Of a stretch of 64,000 bases of DNA, positions 18,810-33,800 are shown in pieces. The position numbers and the translations under genes are program-made. The notes beneath the pieces were generated by a model. That model was not told where the DNA came from, searched no databases, and saw only the letters and a program-made list of their open reading frames with translations. The first letter of the stretch is position 1, and each line of letters starts with the position of its first letter. The stretch comes from Cloeon dipterum (Eukaryota > Arthropoda > Insecta > Ephemeroptera > Baetidae): contig NC_088786.1 in assembly GCF_949628265.1 (NCBI RefSeq), forward strand, positions 2,914,001 to 2,978,000, read 5' to 3'.

Positions 18810-21800
18810 GCGACGCCGCCGCCGGCGCCGCCCTCCGCGACGACGACGCCGACGACGCCGACCAGCAGCTCGTGCTCGTGCCCACCGGTCAGTTTCCCCT
18901 TCGTTCTTATATCGTGGGGGGTGCATGGTGCACGGGGATGGGGATGGGGGCTCCCACCCTTCTCGGATTTAAACGCTCGCAGCAGCTGTGTGACTCAATT
19001 TTATTTATTTTGAATTAATTAACGCTGCGGATGTTGTTTCATTTTAATTTAATTATTAAAAAATATTAATTTTTTGTGCTTATTAAATTAAGAAAATGAA
19101 TCTTCTCATTTTCGAAGAGTCTTTGAGGGAAATTAATTGAAAATTGCCTATTTAAAATTTAATTAGCAGTTATTCTAATTAAAACACACTGTTGTTGTGG
19201 CTTGCCACCGTTGGTAGACAAGACACGCTTATTATAAAGTCAGCCCAAGCCCAAGCATCCAGTTTATCTCTCCTCCATACACCGCATGCACGCGTATATA
19301 AATAATTTAATAATGGCGACACGCGGATTGAAAGGCAACGGACGGATTTTCGCGCAAAATTTCCTTGTTACGCTACGGCAGGAATGCTTCTCTCTAGTCT
19401 GTTTTGCTCTCAATTTATGCGCGCACTTTCGTTTATTCTTTGAAAGAAAGCTTTTCCCAGTACTGATCGCGTTGTCTGGAATTCGTTTTAAATATGTACA
19501 CTGCACTTTTCGTTTTATAAAAATAAAATTTTCAACGGAAGGAAACGGTGCCGGGGAAGTATTGCGGCCACAATTCGATAAACTTTTGGTCAACTCCTCG
19601 ACTGTTAGAGGAATAAAATTTTGTTTAACAATTCTATCCTAGTTTGTGTCTTTGTCTCGCCTTTGTGAATGAAACGTGAGGTCACAAATATTACGTGTGC
19701 TCGCGTCGCGTGCATCACCCACGTTGAATCACGTTTTTCCTCGCCACTCATTCATTCATCTTGCTTCAGCATCGCTGGTCCAGCCAGAGTGATGAGAACT
19801 GTAAACAAAAAAGAGTCATGCGCGCCACAGCCCAACTTCCTTGAGTGCGTTCCGCTCAATCACCAGATTTTTGGCGCCGAAAATGACTAACACGCTCGTG
19901 TGCGTGATCTGAGCGATGAGAAAAACATTTCCTTATGAAATTAGATTGTCTGAATAAATTGTGAAAGTCGATTTAAAGAGTGCGAAAATAATAACGAAGG
20001 TAGAGATGCAGCTATACCGCCGTCATTATTTTTTAATTAAATTTCTTCATCAATAATTTAATTGTTTTATGCGAGAGGTTTTTTTTTATAAAAATTGCTC
20101 GATCGGTTGATTTACACCCTGAGGTTAGCAATGTGAGAAATCACACCCTGGCGCCAGGGTAGCCCTCGAAATCACTCAATTCTAATGTGTGGCTACTTTA
20201 CCGACGCCTGACGGGCTCTGTATTTGTTCGATAATAAGCAAGTTTTGCACACCGTTGGAACGGAAAAGTCAAGGGCTTTCAGAAAATATGCAATAAACCC
20301 TTTGGAAGCCACCAGGGTGCTCAGGAATGAGCCCAAATTTCTTTCCTGATGGCTTTCAAAGGGTCAAATAATTGTACACCTATTCTGAAAACTGTGGACT
20401 TGACCGTTCCAGTGTGCAGATCTTGCAGATTATATCAAATAAAGCGCTCTGAATCTCAAGCATTTGCCTTTTCTCACAAAGGAAGTACATTTTCTGGGAA
20501 GGCCCTATGGCCAATACGCTACGCGCTCAATGATTAATCGTTACCGTTTCCTCGTATGTGAATTGCATTGTATACTGTATTAAACTGAAAAAAAACTGAA
20601 TTAATTCTGGGAATGAAATTTTGTGCAGATCCTTCTGAGTGGAGCGAGCAGCACGTGCGACAATGGCTGGAGTGGGCGTGCAAGCAGTTCGCCCTGCCGC
20701 CCCTCGACCCGTGCGACTTCCCCAAGAGTGGAAGCGAGTTGTGCGCCCTGAGCAGGTCTCAACTGCTGTCCCTGGCCGGCGCCAGGGCGGGCAGCGTGCT
20801 CGCCGCGCACCTCGCCAACCTCAAGCACAGCGTCACCGGACGCAGCCCCAGCCCCCTCGGCGACATCAGGCTACACTCCCCTGAAGAAAACGAAGGTAAG
20901 GCGAAATGTCACGGGCGGATATTACGGGACAATTTTGGAAAACTGAGATGTCAGTGTGGTGCAATATAAAAAATAAGGCGTGACTATAGCCCTTTCAAAC
21001 TGACACCAAATTTGATGTCAAGTTAACCGGTCGCTAAATATTTGTTTATAATTAAAATTTTGGTGAGATCAGGAATTTGGAAATTTTTAAGTGTGCTTAA
21101 AAGTTGTTCCATGGCATGCGTGTGATCTTTTCTGAAAATTTCAGAGCGGAATTATTTTTTGTTTTCGAGAAATTCCATTCCAAAATTAAAAAAACACGAA
21201 TTGTTTTCCTTTTTCGTGATTTTAAATATTACCAACCACAAATCTCGGGTTCTAACCATCAGAATAGCGAATAATACTCTTCGTTAGACTCTCGAGCCAA
21301 AGGGTTCAGGGACGCCTACCCGCCTCAACCCCCAAATAGATATATTTCAATTTCAACAGAGACCATTATTAACAATCCGACTTATTTTTTCTGTAGAAAA
21401 TCTTGATTATTTTTTTGTGAATGTAATACTTTTATGCACCCGTGATAAAGATCTGACTTATGTAAATAATACAGTAGGTGTATGCAATATTGGTCGGCAA
21501 TTTGATCGAAATCACTGTAATCAAGTGAAAAGAGAGTGCGGATTATGGACAATTATTTTGCTGAGCTCAAGGCAGAGTTTTGACTCTTGCCAAGTGCTAT
21601 AAAGTGAGAGTGTATAAAAACAATGAGCCGAAGCGAGGGCGAAACGGCTGATTGATCTGCTTGTGCTCACTTTTGCCGCTTCGTCGGCGGCTGCCGGCGC
21701 GTAATTGTTGCGTCGGTTGAGGGGCTGCAATCTCAGCCCCTTTGTGCACTTATTAAACGGCAGCGCAAATCTGCCCGAGCAAACAAAGAGGGTGTGCAAC

Positions 21801-24800
21801 GAGGGGCTGTTTTCTCTGACTCAACAAGTCACTTGGTTCCTCGCGTCTCGCCTGATGACACAGAGACAAGCTTTTTGAAACAGCACGTGTTCCATTCGAA
21901 ACACATGTTTGACAGTGAGAGGTGTGCCTTCCTCGCACCAGAAGTAGATTTTTGTTCTTTTTTAATCATGTGGCGATTAGTCAACGGGAAACCCCACTCG
22001 CTGAATTTCAAACGACCCATCAACAGATTTAATTTTCCTGACGACACTTTATAAAACTCCGCAAATTGGATACAGTAGTGTATCTTTTCCGATCGAGCGA
22101 AATTTAAATTTTTTATCCCGTCCTTTGGGTGTTTATCAAAAAATATTTATGTGTCCGTTGCTAATTCATTAGCATTAATTGCACAAAGCGAGTGGCTGAA
22201 ATGCGAGAGAGTAGGAAAAAGTGATACTTGATATGAACTCGGCAAGCTCATGAAGGAGGAATTAAAGTGATTCATTGCATCCGGCGAGAGGAAGTAGAAT
22301 GGAATCGTTTCCCCGGTTTTTCCTCAGCTCTTTTCCCCCGCACCGGACTGCAAGTGCTGTGTTTTTATTTTTCGATTGTAGTTTCCTCCCGAGAGCATTT
22401 TCGGCCAGTAAAGAAAGGCGCAGAAATCCCGGCATTCGATATATAAAAGCCGGCCGGCATCGGATATCGCCGAGATTATTGCCTCGATAAGGAGTTTTTC
22501 TCCCCGATTCTTTAAGCCACTTCCGGCCAGTTCCTTTTTATTATTTTCCGCTGCCCCTTTCGCGCTACGTGTCACGGAAACCAAATTAGCTGGGAAATCA
22601 TTAAGTGCGAAGAAAACCCTTTACCCGCCGCCCGCGCTTATCAGATCTTGGCGCCACTCCAGCACTTTGCACCTCGAAAGCGTTGCCAACGGAAAATCAA
22701 CCGAATTTATTTTAATTAATTTTAATGTTTCCATTGAATATAGCAGAAAATAGCATTTAAGAGGAGAGGTGGTGGAGTAGGAATGAAAAGGGATGGGAAT
22801 TAACACTCAGAAACATTTTTGGCTCGTCTGGGCGAATTAATACGATTTTTTTTTTATTTTCTGACCAGCAGAAGCCAAGATCTTGCGTTTGAAGCCTTTT
22901 AACCTGAAATTTAGGACAATTTATAAGAAAAATTTATGAAAAACTGCCCTAAATTATTTCCCTCTTTAGTCTGCTTTATTTCCCGTTTGTAGGCTGAATG
23001 AAAATAATAAAAAATAGCGGCTATACACGGGTGATGCTGGTGTGGTATAGCGATGACAATTATTTTGAAAGCAAACTGAATCTCCTGACGGCATTCCTGA
23101 GGAGTGCGTCGTGACAGCACATTGACTATTTTAGTAATTTAACACGCGACAAAAAAAATTGAAAGCGCAGAGCGCGGGTGATTCATTGTGCATGGTCCAA
23201 CCACTTTTTGCGTGTTTTGTGTTGAAACTACATGCGTCGGTAGCCTGCTAATTGAAAACCAGCACCGTTGTGAGCATAAGGAAAATGCAGAACAGAAAAA
23301 TAAAATTTAGCATATAGACAGAACGTTTATTTCTCATGAAAGCTATTCAATAAAATTCAAAACCAGGTGCTTTACGGAAATGAAAAATATACGGTAGTTT
23401 TCCCCTAAGCGGTGGTAAAAGAAAATCCGAGTGTCATCTTTCTCTCTCTCCTTTTTTATTAAGTGCTGTATGTGTATGAGTGAGAAAAATCCGGAGCGAA
23501 ATCCCGGGGTTGGCGAGGGGCGCAGCGGGAAAAGAGAGGTGAAGAGCAAATGTGCATTTTATGCAGCGAGGCCGGCTCAATGAGGTCAAGATAAGACCTA
23601 GGCCCGATCCACCCCTGGCTCAAGCTCGACAGCCGGTTTGTCGGCCCGGCAGTCCAGTCTGTGCGCAAAGCCACCGGCAGTTTTTAAATTAAAAAGTCCG
23701 GCCAATCACTGCGCGGACAAATTCAATTTGGCGCTCTCCAAGGTGTCACACGCCTGTTTTGAATAAGCTCCAGCAATAAAGGTGCGCACCAAAGGGTCGT
23801 GGAAGAAGGAAATTTCTAAAAAAAGTAAAAATGTCTAAATAAGAATCAAAGTGTTGCGGCAAATTTTTCTATATAAATTATTTGTTATTTTGGGAACGAC
23901 TGATTTTTTATTTAAAAATCGTCCACTTTGTTTGGGGAGGGAAACTTGAGATTAGATCGTGGAGGTTCACTGGATATTATAAAATAAGACATGGTATTCG
24001 TCTAATTAAATTTTGTATTTCTGTTTATTATTCGTTTATATTACATAGTTCAGATTAAATTTAAAGATACTTGAAATATGGCAAAAAGTGAAAGAACTGC
24101 ATAATGCGCGGGAAAATAATAAAATGTGACGTTTTTGCTAAGGACTCGTTGGAATTTTGAAATGGAGGCGTTGTTCCCAGGGGAATACAAACAGGGGGCG
24201 TAACAAAGCGCGGGAAAATCGTTATATTTGATGTTTATACTGAAAACTCGCGGAAATTTTTTAAATGAGGCGTGGTTACCCGGAAATTTTTTGTAAAAAG
24301 TGAAAGAAAATTAGGAAATGAAACATAGTGACCCATGATGAGATTTTAAATTTTTTTTCTAGTTTTGTTAAAATAACCGATTTAAATGAGTTCAGAATGC
24401 TTTAAAACGTCGAAAACTCATTTTTTGGCCCCATCATATCGGCCACAGAAATATATATAAATCTTATATTTTTGTAGAGTTTATATATCAAAAATGTTTG
24501 GGACTTCAAATATATTTTTTTAATACGCTTTATTTTTAAGTTTTTCAAGGGAACGTAAAAAACATCTCCACGCAGATTTCCTGTTCAAACCACAATTTGC
24601 TTTTCTGGCTTTGCTGTTACGGTGAGAATCGAGCAATGCAAAGATTTTTTCATTGCAGTCGTTTTTATTAAACTGTTGGTGCCACAATAATTAAAGATTG
24701 GATGATCCGACGGCGCAAATGTGCGTGTCCGGCCGTTTTTCACATCCCCGGTGGCGGCGGCGGCGGAGGCTGCGTTTTAATAAAAGAGTGCAGTCGGGGG

Positions 24801-27800
24801 CGCGGCATTTGACTTTCAGATGAGACGGTGCGCCGCCCCGTGGAGCCGGTTGCTTGGCGGCGGCGCACGTGGGTTAAGCCCCCGCGCCAAATCCTACTTG
24901 TCCCGCCGTACTTGACGCAGAGCCCCCGTGATATATGATTGTTTAAATAACATTTAAAAGCCGGTGGCCCCGGCGGGAGGTCCCTCGATATTGTTTTCTT
25001 GATTTCACTTGAGCGCAGCGCAGCAGACGTCATCGCTCCTTCCTTCCGCCGTGAGGAAGGAAGGAGGAAATGTAGAGGGCTGCTCCGCTCGTGCCGAATA
25101 ATTATCGCATTAGCCTCCCCGAGATTGCCTTTGTCAGCGCTCGCCAATGATGATGGCCAGACGTTTTGTGTCTTTCCGGACGCTTGAATGACTTAGGGGC
25201 AAAATCGGATTTTTTTAAAATTATATTTAACGATTTTTCCGCGATTTGCCTGTTTTAAATCTCTGGCAACCACGCACTCATTCCATAATTCCAGATAATT
25301 TTTAGTAAAAACGTGAAATTTAACGATTGCTAAAAGCCTCCTATTTGAATTCTTCGGGGAACCACACCCCATTTCTAAATTTCCGCGAATTACACCCTCT
25401 TCTAAGTGGTTGTTGTTCACAGAAAATCCCGAGGGTGTGTTTTTCAGTATCAACAACTGCAAAAATTTAAAATTAAATAATTATTAGGCTGCACAACCGA
25501 GCTTTAATGAAGTTTCTATAAAAAAATCATAGGAAAATGTTTCAAAATAAATATTAATTATTTTACAAATTAATAGCTACCATTTTTCCTAAAATTCACA
25601 ACACCATAAATTTTGAAAATAAACAACCACATAGTCTGTACTCCAATTTCGTGCTCTTTTAAATGACGTACCAAATGAAATAATTATTGCATATCTCGTC
25701 AAGTGAGTTGTTCGGCGTCGGCGGAGGGTGCGGCGGGGGTGCAGTCATGCGCGAAGTCTGCTTGGGCGCCCCGCGGCCGTGCGTGTCCACCCCCGGGGCG
25801 AGGGTGGCCATGGGGGTGAGAGCGAGGAGTCAGTGTGTCTTGGGTTCGGGCGGGCATGTGGAAGCCCGCAGGCCGGCCCGTCGAGCTGGCCCACTGGCGC
25901 AAGGTGGCCGCCGCCGTCGCCTCCGCCGACCACCACCTCGAGATCATCCGCAGGTCGGCCGTCAAGTCGCCCATGCTCTACAACGGTAGGACTTAAATCA
26001 GGAAAAATAATTCATTTCTTAGCTCTGATTGCGAAACGTAAATCAAATTTCTTTGTGGCAGAGTGTGTAAATTATTTATATCGTATTTTCTTAAAAATAT
26101 CTTGTTTTTTCGAGAATCGTGCATTAAAGTTACAATCTTTCAGTATTTTTTTTTAATAATAATGTATTTGTAATTTTATTTGTCAAATAAAATTGAATAG
26201 AATAGGAAATTATTGCGGAGCCTTATTTTTATAGTCATAAAATGATTTAACGATTGTTTTCATTTTTTTCTAAATTTAAATTAAAATTATTTATGTAAAG
26301 TCCTATTTGGAGCTCAATAACTCACAAACTCCGTCGAATTAAATTGTACACTACAACAAAAAACTTAAACGTTGAATTCTATATAGAGTTATTTCCTCTT
26401 AATTGTCTTAAGAAATTTATTTTCAACCTTTAATCCACAACAAATGTTGTAAATTGCATTAGCCCTTTTCTCTCGCTCTCGTCTCGCTTCAATTTATTTC
26501 CAGAGGACAAATTAAAACGAAACCGCAAGTGGATGCTCTTCTCGGAAATCAGGCTCCATTAATTTTTGATCCCGAAAAAAGGCGCGCGCGCGTCTCCCAA
26601 TAACGAGCTCGCAACGAGTATTAAATTTTCCTTGCTGCATTCCGAGTATACGCGCGGCGGCCAATTATTATTATTATTATTTACCCATGCACCGCGCCGA
26701 GCAGAGAGCAAACGGCTTCCCTTTGAGGAAGCAGGGCGCCGAAATAACGCGAATATCCTGTGCGCTCAAATCAAAGGCTGATCCTACAACGCGGGCTTTT
26801 CCGCGCGTTTAAAAAAGACGCCTCCTCGTTGATTGACAATTGTGTTCTTTAAGCATCCCCGTTTCCTGTTACGAAATAACTAGAGACTGAGAAGCAAAAT
26901 TAACTTGATCATTTTTTTGTACCATATATGTAAAAATTTTAATCAATTTTTTGAGCCCAACTTTTGGCATATCTGCTGATTTATAAGCGAATACCATGGA
27001 TTCCAGGATGGCTTTGATGGTTTCAAGATAATCTGACGAAATTCACACAATCGATCAGTAGTCATAACCCATATATATAAACAATAAAAGAATCGTTTTT
27101 ACCGGTTTTACGGGACATTTTTGGCGAATTTTGAGAATTCAATAACTAATATTTTTAATTAAATGTGTGCGTTGAACTTCTCTCGTTAAGCCCGATCGAA
27201 TGAATACTAAATTTGAGGTTATCAGTCAAGGTCAAAGGTCACCAAGAGCATTTTTCAACAATTCGTGAGATGTTTTTTGGAATTTTGAAAACCAGCACCA
27301 AACTTTAATAATCCGAAACACCCCTCAAAAGTGGTTTCAAAAGGTACGTGTGAAATTGTGAGAAAATATCAACAAGGATTTCGGCTTCGTTTTTGAGAAA
27401 TTCAATTTTTTAATTTCGAAAAACACAAAATTTTTAATATTGGAAAATATTGTGAGCTCCAAATCTTGGCTTCTAATGGTCAGAAATGCTAAAACTGCAC
27501 ACCGTTCGCTTTGTTTTTACTTTCCCTGGTGAGCTGAATAGTTTTTGGGGTGCTAATCAACACCTATTTGCCATAATTTCAGCCCCTATGTATAATAATA
27601 AATTATGTTCGTTTTTATATCTAGAATTTGAAAATTTGACATTCCTGTTTTAAACACAGGTAGAGAGAAGTAATAAGTAATACAAGATGATTTTACACAT
27701 TTTTTGACCGACTAGTGAATCCGGTTATATAGAAGAGATAGCATCAATCGAAGTGAGTCATCGCACAGAGATTGCGCTATGAGAGAGCGGCACAAAAGCT

Positions 27801-30800
27801 CTAGCGTAATTATTGTTTTCGCCTATGGTATAGGAGCGCGGCAACAACAAAGCCGCGCGGTGTTTCGCTCACTCAGGTGAAATTGCACACGCGAGTTGTC
27901 CCTTCCCCGCGCGCCACCCACGTGAGCTCGGCGCGGCGTCCTTGCCAAAGGTGAGGGAACGGCCGCCGAGTCAGTCCGCGCCTTACCAAAAAATACATTC
28001 TGTGAGGTCCACGCGAAAATCACGCGTCGCTGCGGTCTCGCGATTGCTGTTTTGCTCTTCTCACGCTTCGAAAAATGCATTTTACTGCAAGCGTCACGGG
28101 AATTCCCATTCAAGCCAATAATTTGCGATTCTGGCGCGCGATCTGTAATTTACAACTAACTCTTCTGTGAGTTGAAAACGATATTGGCACTAAGCAGGAA
28201 AGAGGCCAAGAAATAAATCACCAGGCGATACGTGACTGGAGTTGAAAATGAGCTTAATGCTGGATTTTTAGTTAGAAATGCGAACCGTTGAAACATAAAG
28301 AGAAGCACAATTTAACTAATGTGCCCAGTAAAAATGTGTTTAATCATTACGTATTTTATCCGCGTTCAAAACAGGAGCGTAAAATTTCCAAATTCCAGGT
28401 ATTTAAGTACAAAAAATAAAACGCTTTAAAATATTTTAAATTTTCAACTCTGGGGTTGTAATTATTCCAATAGGGGCTTAGGGTTGGGGGTGAGCATTCC
28501 AAAAACTGTTCAGCTCACCAGGGAAAGTCAAGCCAAGTTAAACGGTGTGCAGTTTTTGCATTTCTGAGCCTTAGAATCCGATATTTGGCGCTCGCATCAT
28601 TTGCAAAAATCGAACATTGTGTTTTTAGAAGTTCAAAATGATAGTTATCGAAAACCAAGCCGAACACCACTTTGAAATTTTCACAAAAGTTCACACAGAC
28701 CCTGACACTAATTTTGAGGGGCTTTTCGGATTTTTAAAGTATGACACTGGTTTTCAAAATAAAAAAAACACACCCCGAAACGTACGAAAATCACTCTTAG
28801 TGACCTTTTATTTAGACCGATTACCTCAAATGTGATGTTAATTCAATTTGTCTTTAAATTGCACTCTCAAAATTTGCCACAAATGGCCAGTAAAACCCTT
28901 AAAAATTCTAAGTTTGATATATTAATTTGGTTTCTCTTAAAGAAAATATTTCGGCGGAACTCTTACTAAAATTATGAAAATTGATCAACCTGCCTTGGTA
29001 TCTATCGACGGAGAGCATGCTATAAGCGAATCCCGTGAGCTGGAATGCAGCTGGGGTTTCCTGTTCCAAGTACGAATTTCACGCCCCGTCCAATAAAAGG
29101 CCAATTCACGCGTCAACGCGCCCAAGAGAAAAAGAGAGGCGTTCAACTCTCCCCTGAATTCCTTATTCCCCACAATCAGTAAACGGCACCTGCACGATTA
29201 CAATATCCAAATAGACAAATTCCTTCTTCGTCTCGTTAGGTCCGCAATCCGAATTTACAGCAAATTAGGCGTCGAGTATGTGTCCTTTGGTGGTCTTCTT
29301 CGAAAGGGGCGCGTCGCTCGCCGGCTCATATTAAGTTACAAACAAAAAGAGCTGCTGTCGGACGAGCCCAAATAAAAATTGGAAAACACGGACCACCTAC
29401 TACTGAAAGTGGCGGCGGTCGTCGGCAATTAAATCCTCTTTGGATTTTTATTCGCCACGGTGATTTATCTTTTGAGGCAAAGTGAGGATTTCGCGGCCAA
29501 TTAAGCGGCTGCCCATAAATTGCCCTCGTGACAGAGTGCGGCCAGGGGAAATATTTTTACAAGATAATTTTATAGGCAGCACCTCTCCAAAATGCGATCC
29601 TTATCGCACGCGCGCGGCGATCGTAGTTTTCCGCTTCAGAATTTGTTGCTGCTAAAAGGAACAGGGAATCGTGTGTTAACTGTTTTTCGGCACCTTTATA
29701 AAAGGGACGACAGGCAGCATTTTGTAATTGAAGTAGAGCTTTACAGGCTAATTTTTTAGAACATTTTGCATTGTTGACTCAATAGCAAGTATTAGTTAAT
29801 CGAGTTTATTGTTTGCAAAATTTAGCAACAGTTTTTTTCACAAGATGCAATAGTGAAATCTGTACTAAGGAACAGTTAAATTTTCCCAAAATGAATATTT
29901 TTTCTCTTGATTTTGATAGCTCTTTAGCCAATGGTTTAAAAATATTGAGGCAAAATTCCCTAAATTGTAAACTAAATTGCTAAGAAAATAATTGATTGAC
30001 ATGCAAACTTTTGAGCCGATTTTCTCAAAAATTACAGCAATTTACCTGGGAACTTTTTTAGCTTTTTCCTAATTTTCTGATAGTATTTTAATATTTAAAA
30101 AATACATTTTCCCTGAATTAAGGCATTATTTATCAAATCCTGTTGGATGAAGTTGTCTAAGTCGCCCACTTTCAGAATCAGGATGTGTTGTTGGCCAGTA
30201 ATTTATGGTCCAGGATTTAGCTAGGAACGCGCAGATAACATAATTATCACGGCAATACAAAGGAGCTCTTAGCAAATACTGTTGCTCCGAATAAGTCGTC
30301 TCGAGGCGGATGTCGATTCAGCACATATCATCTGCAGAAATAAAACTTTCGAAAGTCACGACATGCAAATGGCCTGGCTGGCTGAAGAGGACGAGGAAAA
30401 AGACCCTGAAACGACCTTGCCGCCGAACAGCCGTAAATATTTATTGGCCTGGAATCGGTTACTGCGCCCGCCGAGACAAATTATTGATAAAGCATCGCGC
30501 CGGAGATCCGTGAAAGTAAAAAAGATGCTCTTTGTCGCGCGTCGGTTTGTTTTGTATATGTCTGGCGCCAATGGAGCTATTAAACAACCGCAAATTGACT
30601 CTCCGCGAGACCAAAGCACAGCTAGGCACTCTTCGATTGCAAAATCACGCGGTGTATTCGTCAGAGGGAAATTCTCTGCTATTAGTGTTGTGTGACGTAA
30701 AATTATTTTTTTTTGTCAATATTGTCAGCACTAAATCTCGGCTTCTATCAGTCAGAATTGCAAAAATTGAACAACGTAAGGCTCATCTTGATCTCCCTTA

Positions 30801-33800
30801 GATAGCCAGAGGGTTTTGAGGGTGATGAACCCTCATCTCCCTTTCACCCAATGGATTCCAGCAGAAAACAATAGAAATCGCGTTACTTTGCAATTTCAGA
30901 AACCTTTTCACTGATCTCAACCCTTTTAAAGTAATATAACGACTTGTACTCCAAACTACCCCTTTTACCCTTTATAATTGAGATTGAAAATTTCATTAAA
31001 GCTATAAAAAACCAGAAATAGAATCGCGTTTTTAATTTTTACTACGGAGGTAGAAAAAGGTAAATTGGGGTTGTGAGCAATCAGATAACCCCCCAAAACT
31101 CATCGGCTATCTAAGGAAGGTTGAGACGAGTCGAATGGTGAGCAATTTTTGCAATTCTAATAGTTAGAACCCGAGAATAATCGATGGCAATTACTTTAAA
31201 GTAAGCCAAAATCGGACGTCCAATTTCTGCTAATATTGTCACCGCCAAATCTCTGGTTCTACTCGTCAGAATTATGAAAACTTCATATAATTTGACTTGT
31301 GTAGAACTCCCCTAGAGCCAATAAAGGATTTAGGGTGTTGATCGACCCTAATCCCCCTTCCATCTCATGTATTACAGTAATAATTAATAAAAATCGCGTC
31401 GCTTTACACTTTCAGAAAGTGTTTTGCACTGATCGAAACCCCCTTAAATTAATAAAAATCAAAATATCCTCCCCAAACCCTATAGGCTTTCTTGGGGAGG
31501 TTGAAACGAGTTAAACGGTGTGCAGTTTTTGTAATTCTGATGGCTGAAACCCAAAATTTGGCTATTACAATGTTGGCTAAAAAATATAAGATTTTTTTTG
31601 TATTATATTAACAAGGACTAATCTCGGGTTCTAACTGTCAGAATTGCAAAAACTGCACTCCGTTGGACTTGTCTTGATCTTCCTTATAGACAGTCAAAGG
31701 GTTTTGAGGGTGATCAACCCTCGTCCTCCTTCCACCCCATGCTTTAAAGCAACGATATAATTCGCGTCATTTAGCACTTTCACAAAATGCTGTCATCAAA
31801 AACCTCTGAGATTAAAAAAATATACTCTAAAACCTGTTTGCTATCTTGCGGAGGTCAAAACGTATCGAACGGAGTTTAGTTTTTGTAATTCTGGCTGTTA
31901 GAACCCGAGATATGGTGATTACAATGTTGGCAAAAATTATATGTGCTTTTGATTTATCCGTTCAACTAATTATCTTTATCTCTCTAAGCTTTTTATTTGA
32001 AATGCAAATAAAACCTAAAAATATTTCTATATAATATATAAGCGCTCAAACGCCAAAAATACTGCAGGAACTATTTTTCCCTAAATAATTAATTTTTAGC
32101 AATTTACGTTTCAACCATTAAAAATTATTCTTAAACAGTCAGCTATTTTGGTGAAAACCCCCGTCATAAATAACAGCTTCTAAGAACAAAAACTGTTGTA
32201 AAAATAAAATTATAAATTGTGTGACATGAAATTTCTTTGTGTAAGAGCTTGATCTGCTGTTAAAGTCCTCAGACCGAATACATGTATTATATTGCACCCC
32301 CAGAGGTGCACACCGCCTCATTCCGATGATTTTTCTCAAACATCTCCTGCTCCTTTCTAGCTCGCCAGAGTGACTTCTGCATTTAAATTGTGTTTTGGTG
32401 TGCCGGCAGATCCATACCAGTTGCTGAACGCGGCCGGCAGTCGATTGGTGGCGCAGGGATCAGGTCAGATCCAACTGTGGCAGTTTCTGCTCGAGCTCCT
32501 CTCGGATTCGTCCAACGCGGCCTGCATCACTTGGGAGGGCACCAATGGAGAATTCAAACTCACCGACCCCGACGAGGTTGCCCGCCGCTGGGGCGAGAGG
32601 AAGTCCAAGCCCAACATGAATTACGACAAGCTCAGCAGAGCTCTCAGGTATAAGAGCAGAAAGATGGACGCTTCTTCGTTATCCTCACAATTTTTTTTTC
32701 TTTTGACATTTGTTTTATTAAAAATTATATGGTTAGAGGGTTATTAATTTGCTTACTTTAAGAATATATTATGTTACAATTTGATAGTTTTTTATTTTCC
32801 AAAGGAATATAATAGCTCCCGTTATTTATGGTTTGCTAAATCAAATTTTTTAACAAATTTCAAAATGCTATCATTTTTGAAGCGTGTTCGGGTATTAAAT
32901 TGAAAAAAAACCTTAATATATTTTAGAAACTGCTATCAGCGAGACAAATTAGTCGAATGGTAAACAGGTTTTATACTTTTAAAGTCAGCAGTCTGACAGA
33001 AAAATTTAATTTTCAATTTTACCAAACTATTTGTTGCCATAAATTCGAAGTTTCATTTGAGCAACTTTAAATTTTTCGACCTGGTAAGTTTGAATCTACA
33101 AACAATTAATTATTACAGGTATTACTACGACAAGAACATAATGAGCAAAGTGCACGGCAAGAGGTACGCGTACAAATTCGACTTCACGGGACTGATGCAG
33201 GCGTGCCAGGCTCAGAACGGCGAGGGGGCCGCGGGGGCAGCTTCGCCCTACAAGACTCCCCCGGGCTACCCTGGCGAGTTGGGAAGCCTGTTCGGCACAA
33301 CGCACGCCTCTGCCTACCACCTCGCTGAGGTACGCATGCAATCACTTCTTTATTTTAGCGTAAATTCATTTTTACGGGGTTTTTGGGACATTTTGAAACC
33401 TCGGTATCTCATCTTCCCGCGATGCAATTTCAAAAATAAGGTGTGCTTTGGATTTCTCTCGCGGAGGCCAATTGAACTAATACCAATTTTGATTTCAAAG
33501 GTCAAGGTCATAGGTCAATACTATTAGTTTTGGTTTTTAATTAGAAATTTGGAGATGAGATCAGGATTTTGGAATTTTGAAAATGTGCTAAAAAGTTGTG
33601 ACATGATATGTGTGAACTTAAGGGAAGTTTTCCGACTAGTGATGTAATTTATTTAAAAAAAATCATTATGTACAACTAATAATCCCGTATTTTTCGACTA
33701 TTTCTTGTTTTGCAAATTTTGCCAACTCCAAATCTCGGGTTCTAATCATCAGATTGGCAAAAACTACCCATCGTTAGGCTCCTCTCGAACTCTCCTGACC

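Larger units (their letters stand above)
20896..25871. other. ETS intron 2
   Basis: About 5 kb. It contains a plus-oriented Rep-D copy (20985-21340), a 102-bp tandem repeat (24085-24300) and a reverse relative of it (25330-25440). The remaining open frames (22.3-23.7 kb and 24.74-25.15 kb) lie on both strands with no recognisable product. Confidence 0.55.
25986..32409. other. ETS intron 3
   Basis: About 6.4 kb. It holds Rep-D copies at 26990-27600 (plus) and 28440-28890 (minus) and a repeat array at 30700-31960. The stretches 29.2-29.6 and 30.28-30.69 kb are less AT-rich and unlike the repeats. They are candidates for conserved enhancers, but I have no direct evidence. Confidence 0.5.

Noticed and set aside
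24740..25147. 135-codon minus frame with a poly-Pro end
   Set aside because: Its poly-Pro comes from a GGC repeat. No domain, and other frames overlap.
30282..30695. 137-codon frame in ETS intron 3
   Set aside because: No recognisable product, and a shifted or opposite frame is also open. Possibly a conserved non-coding element rather than an exon.
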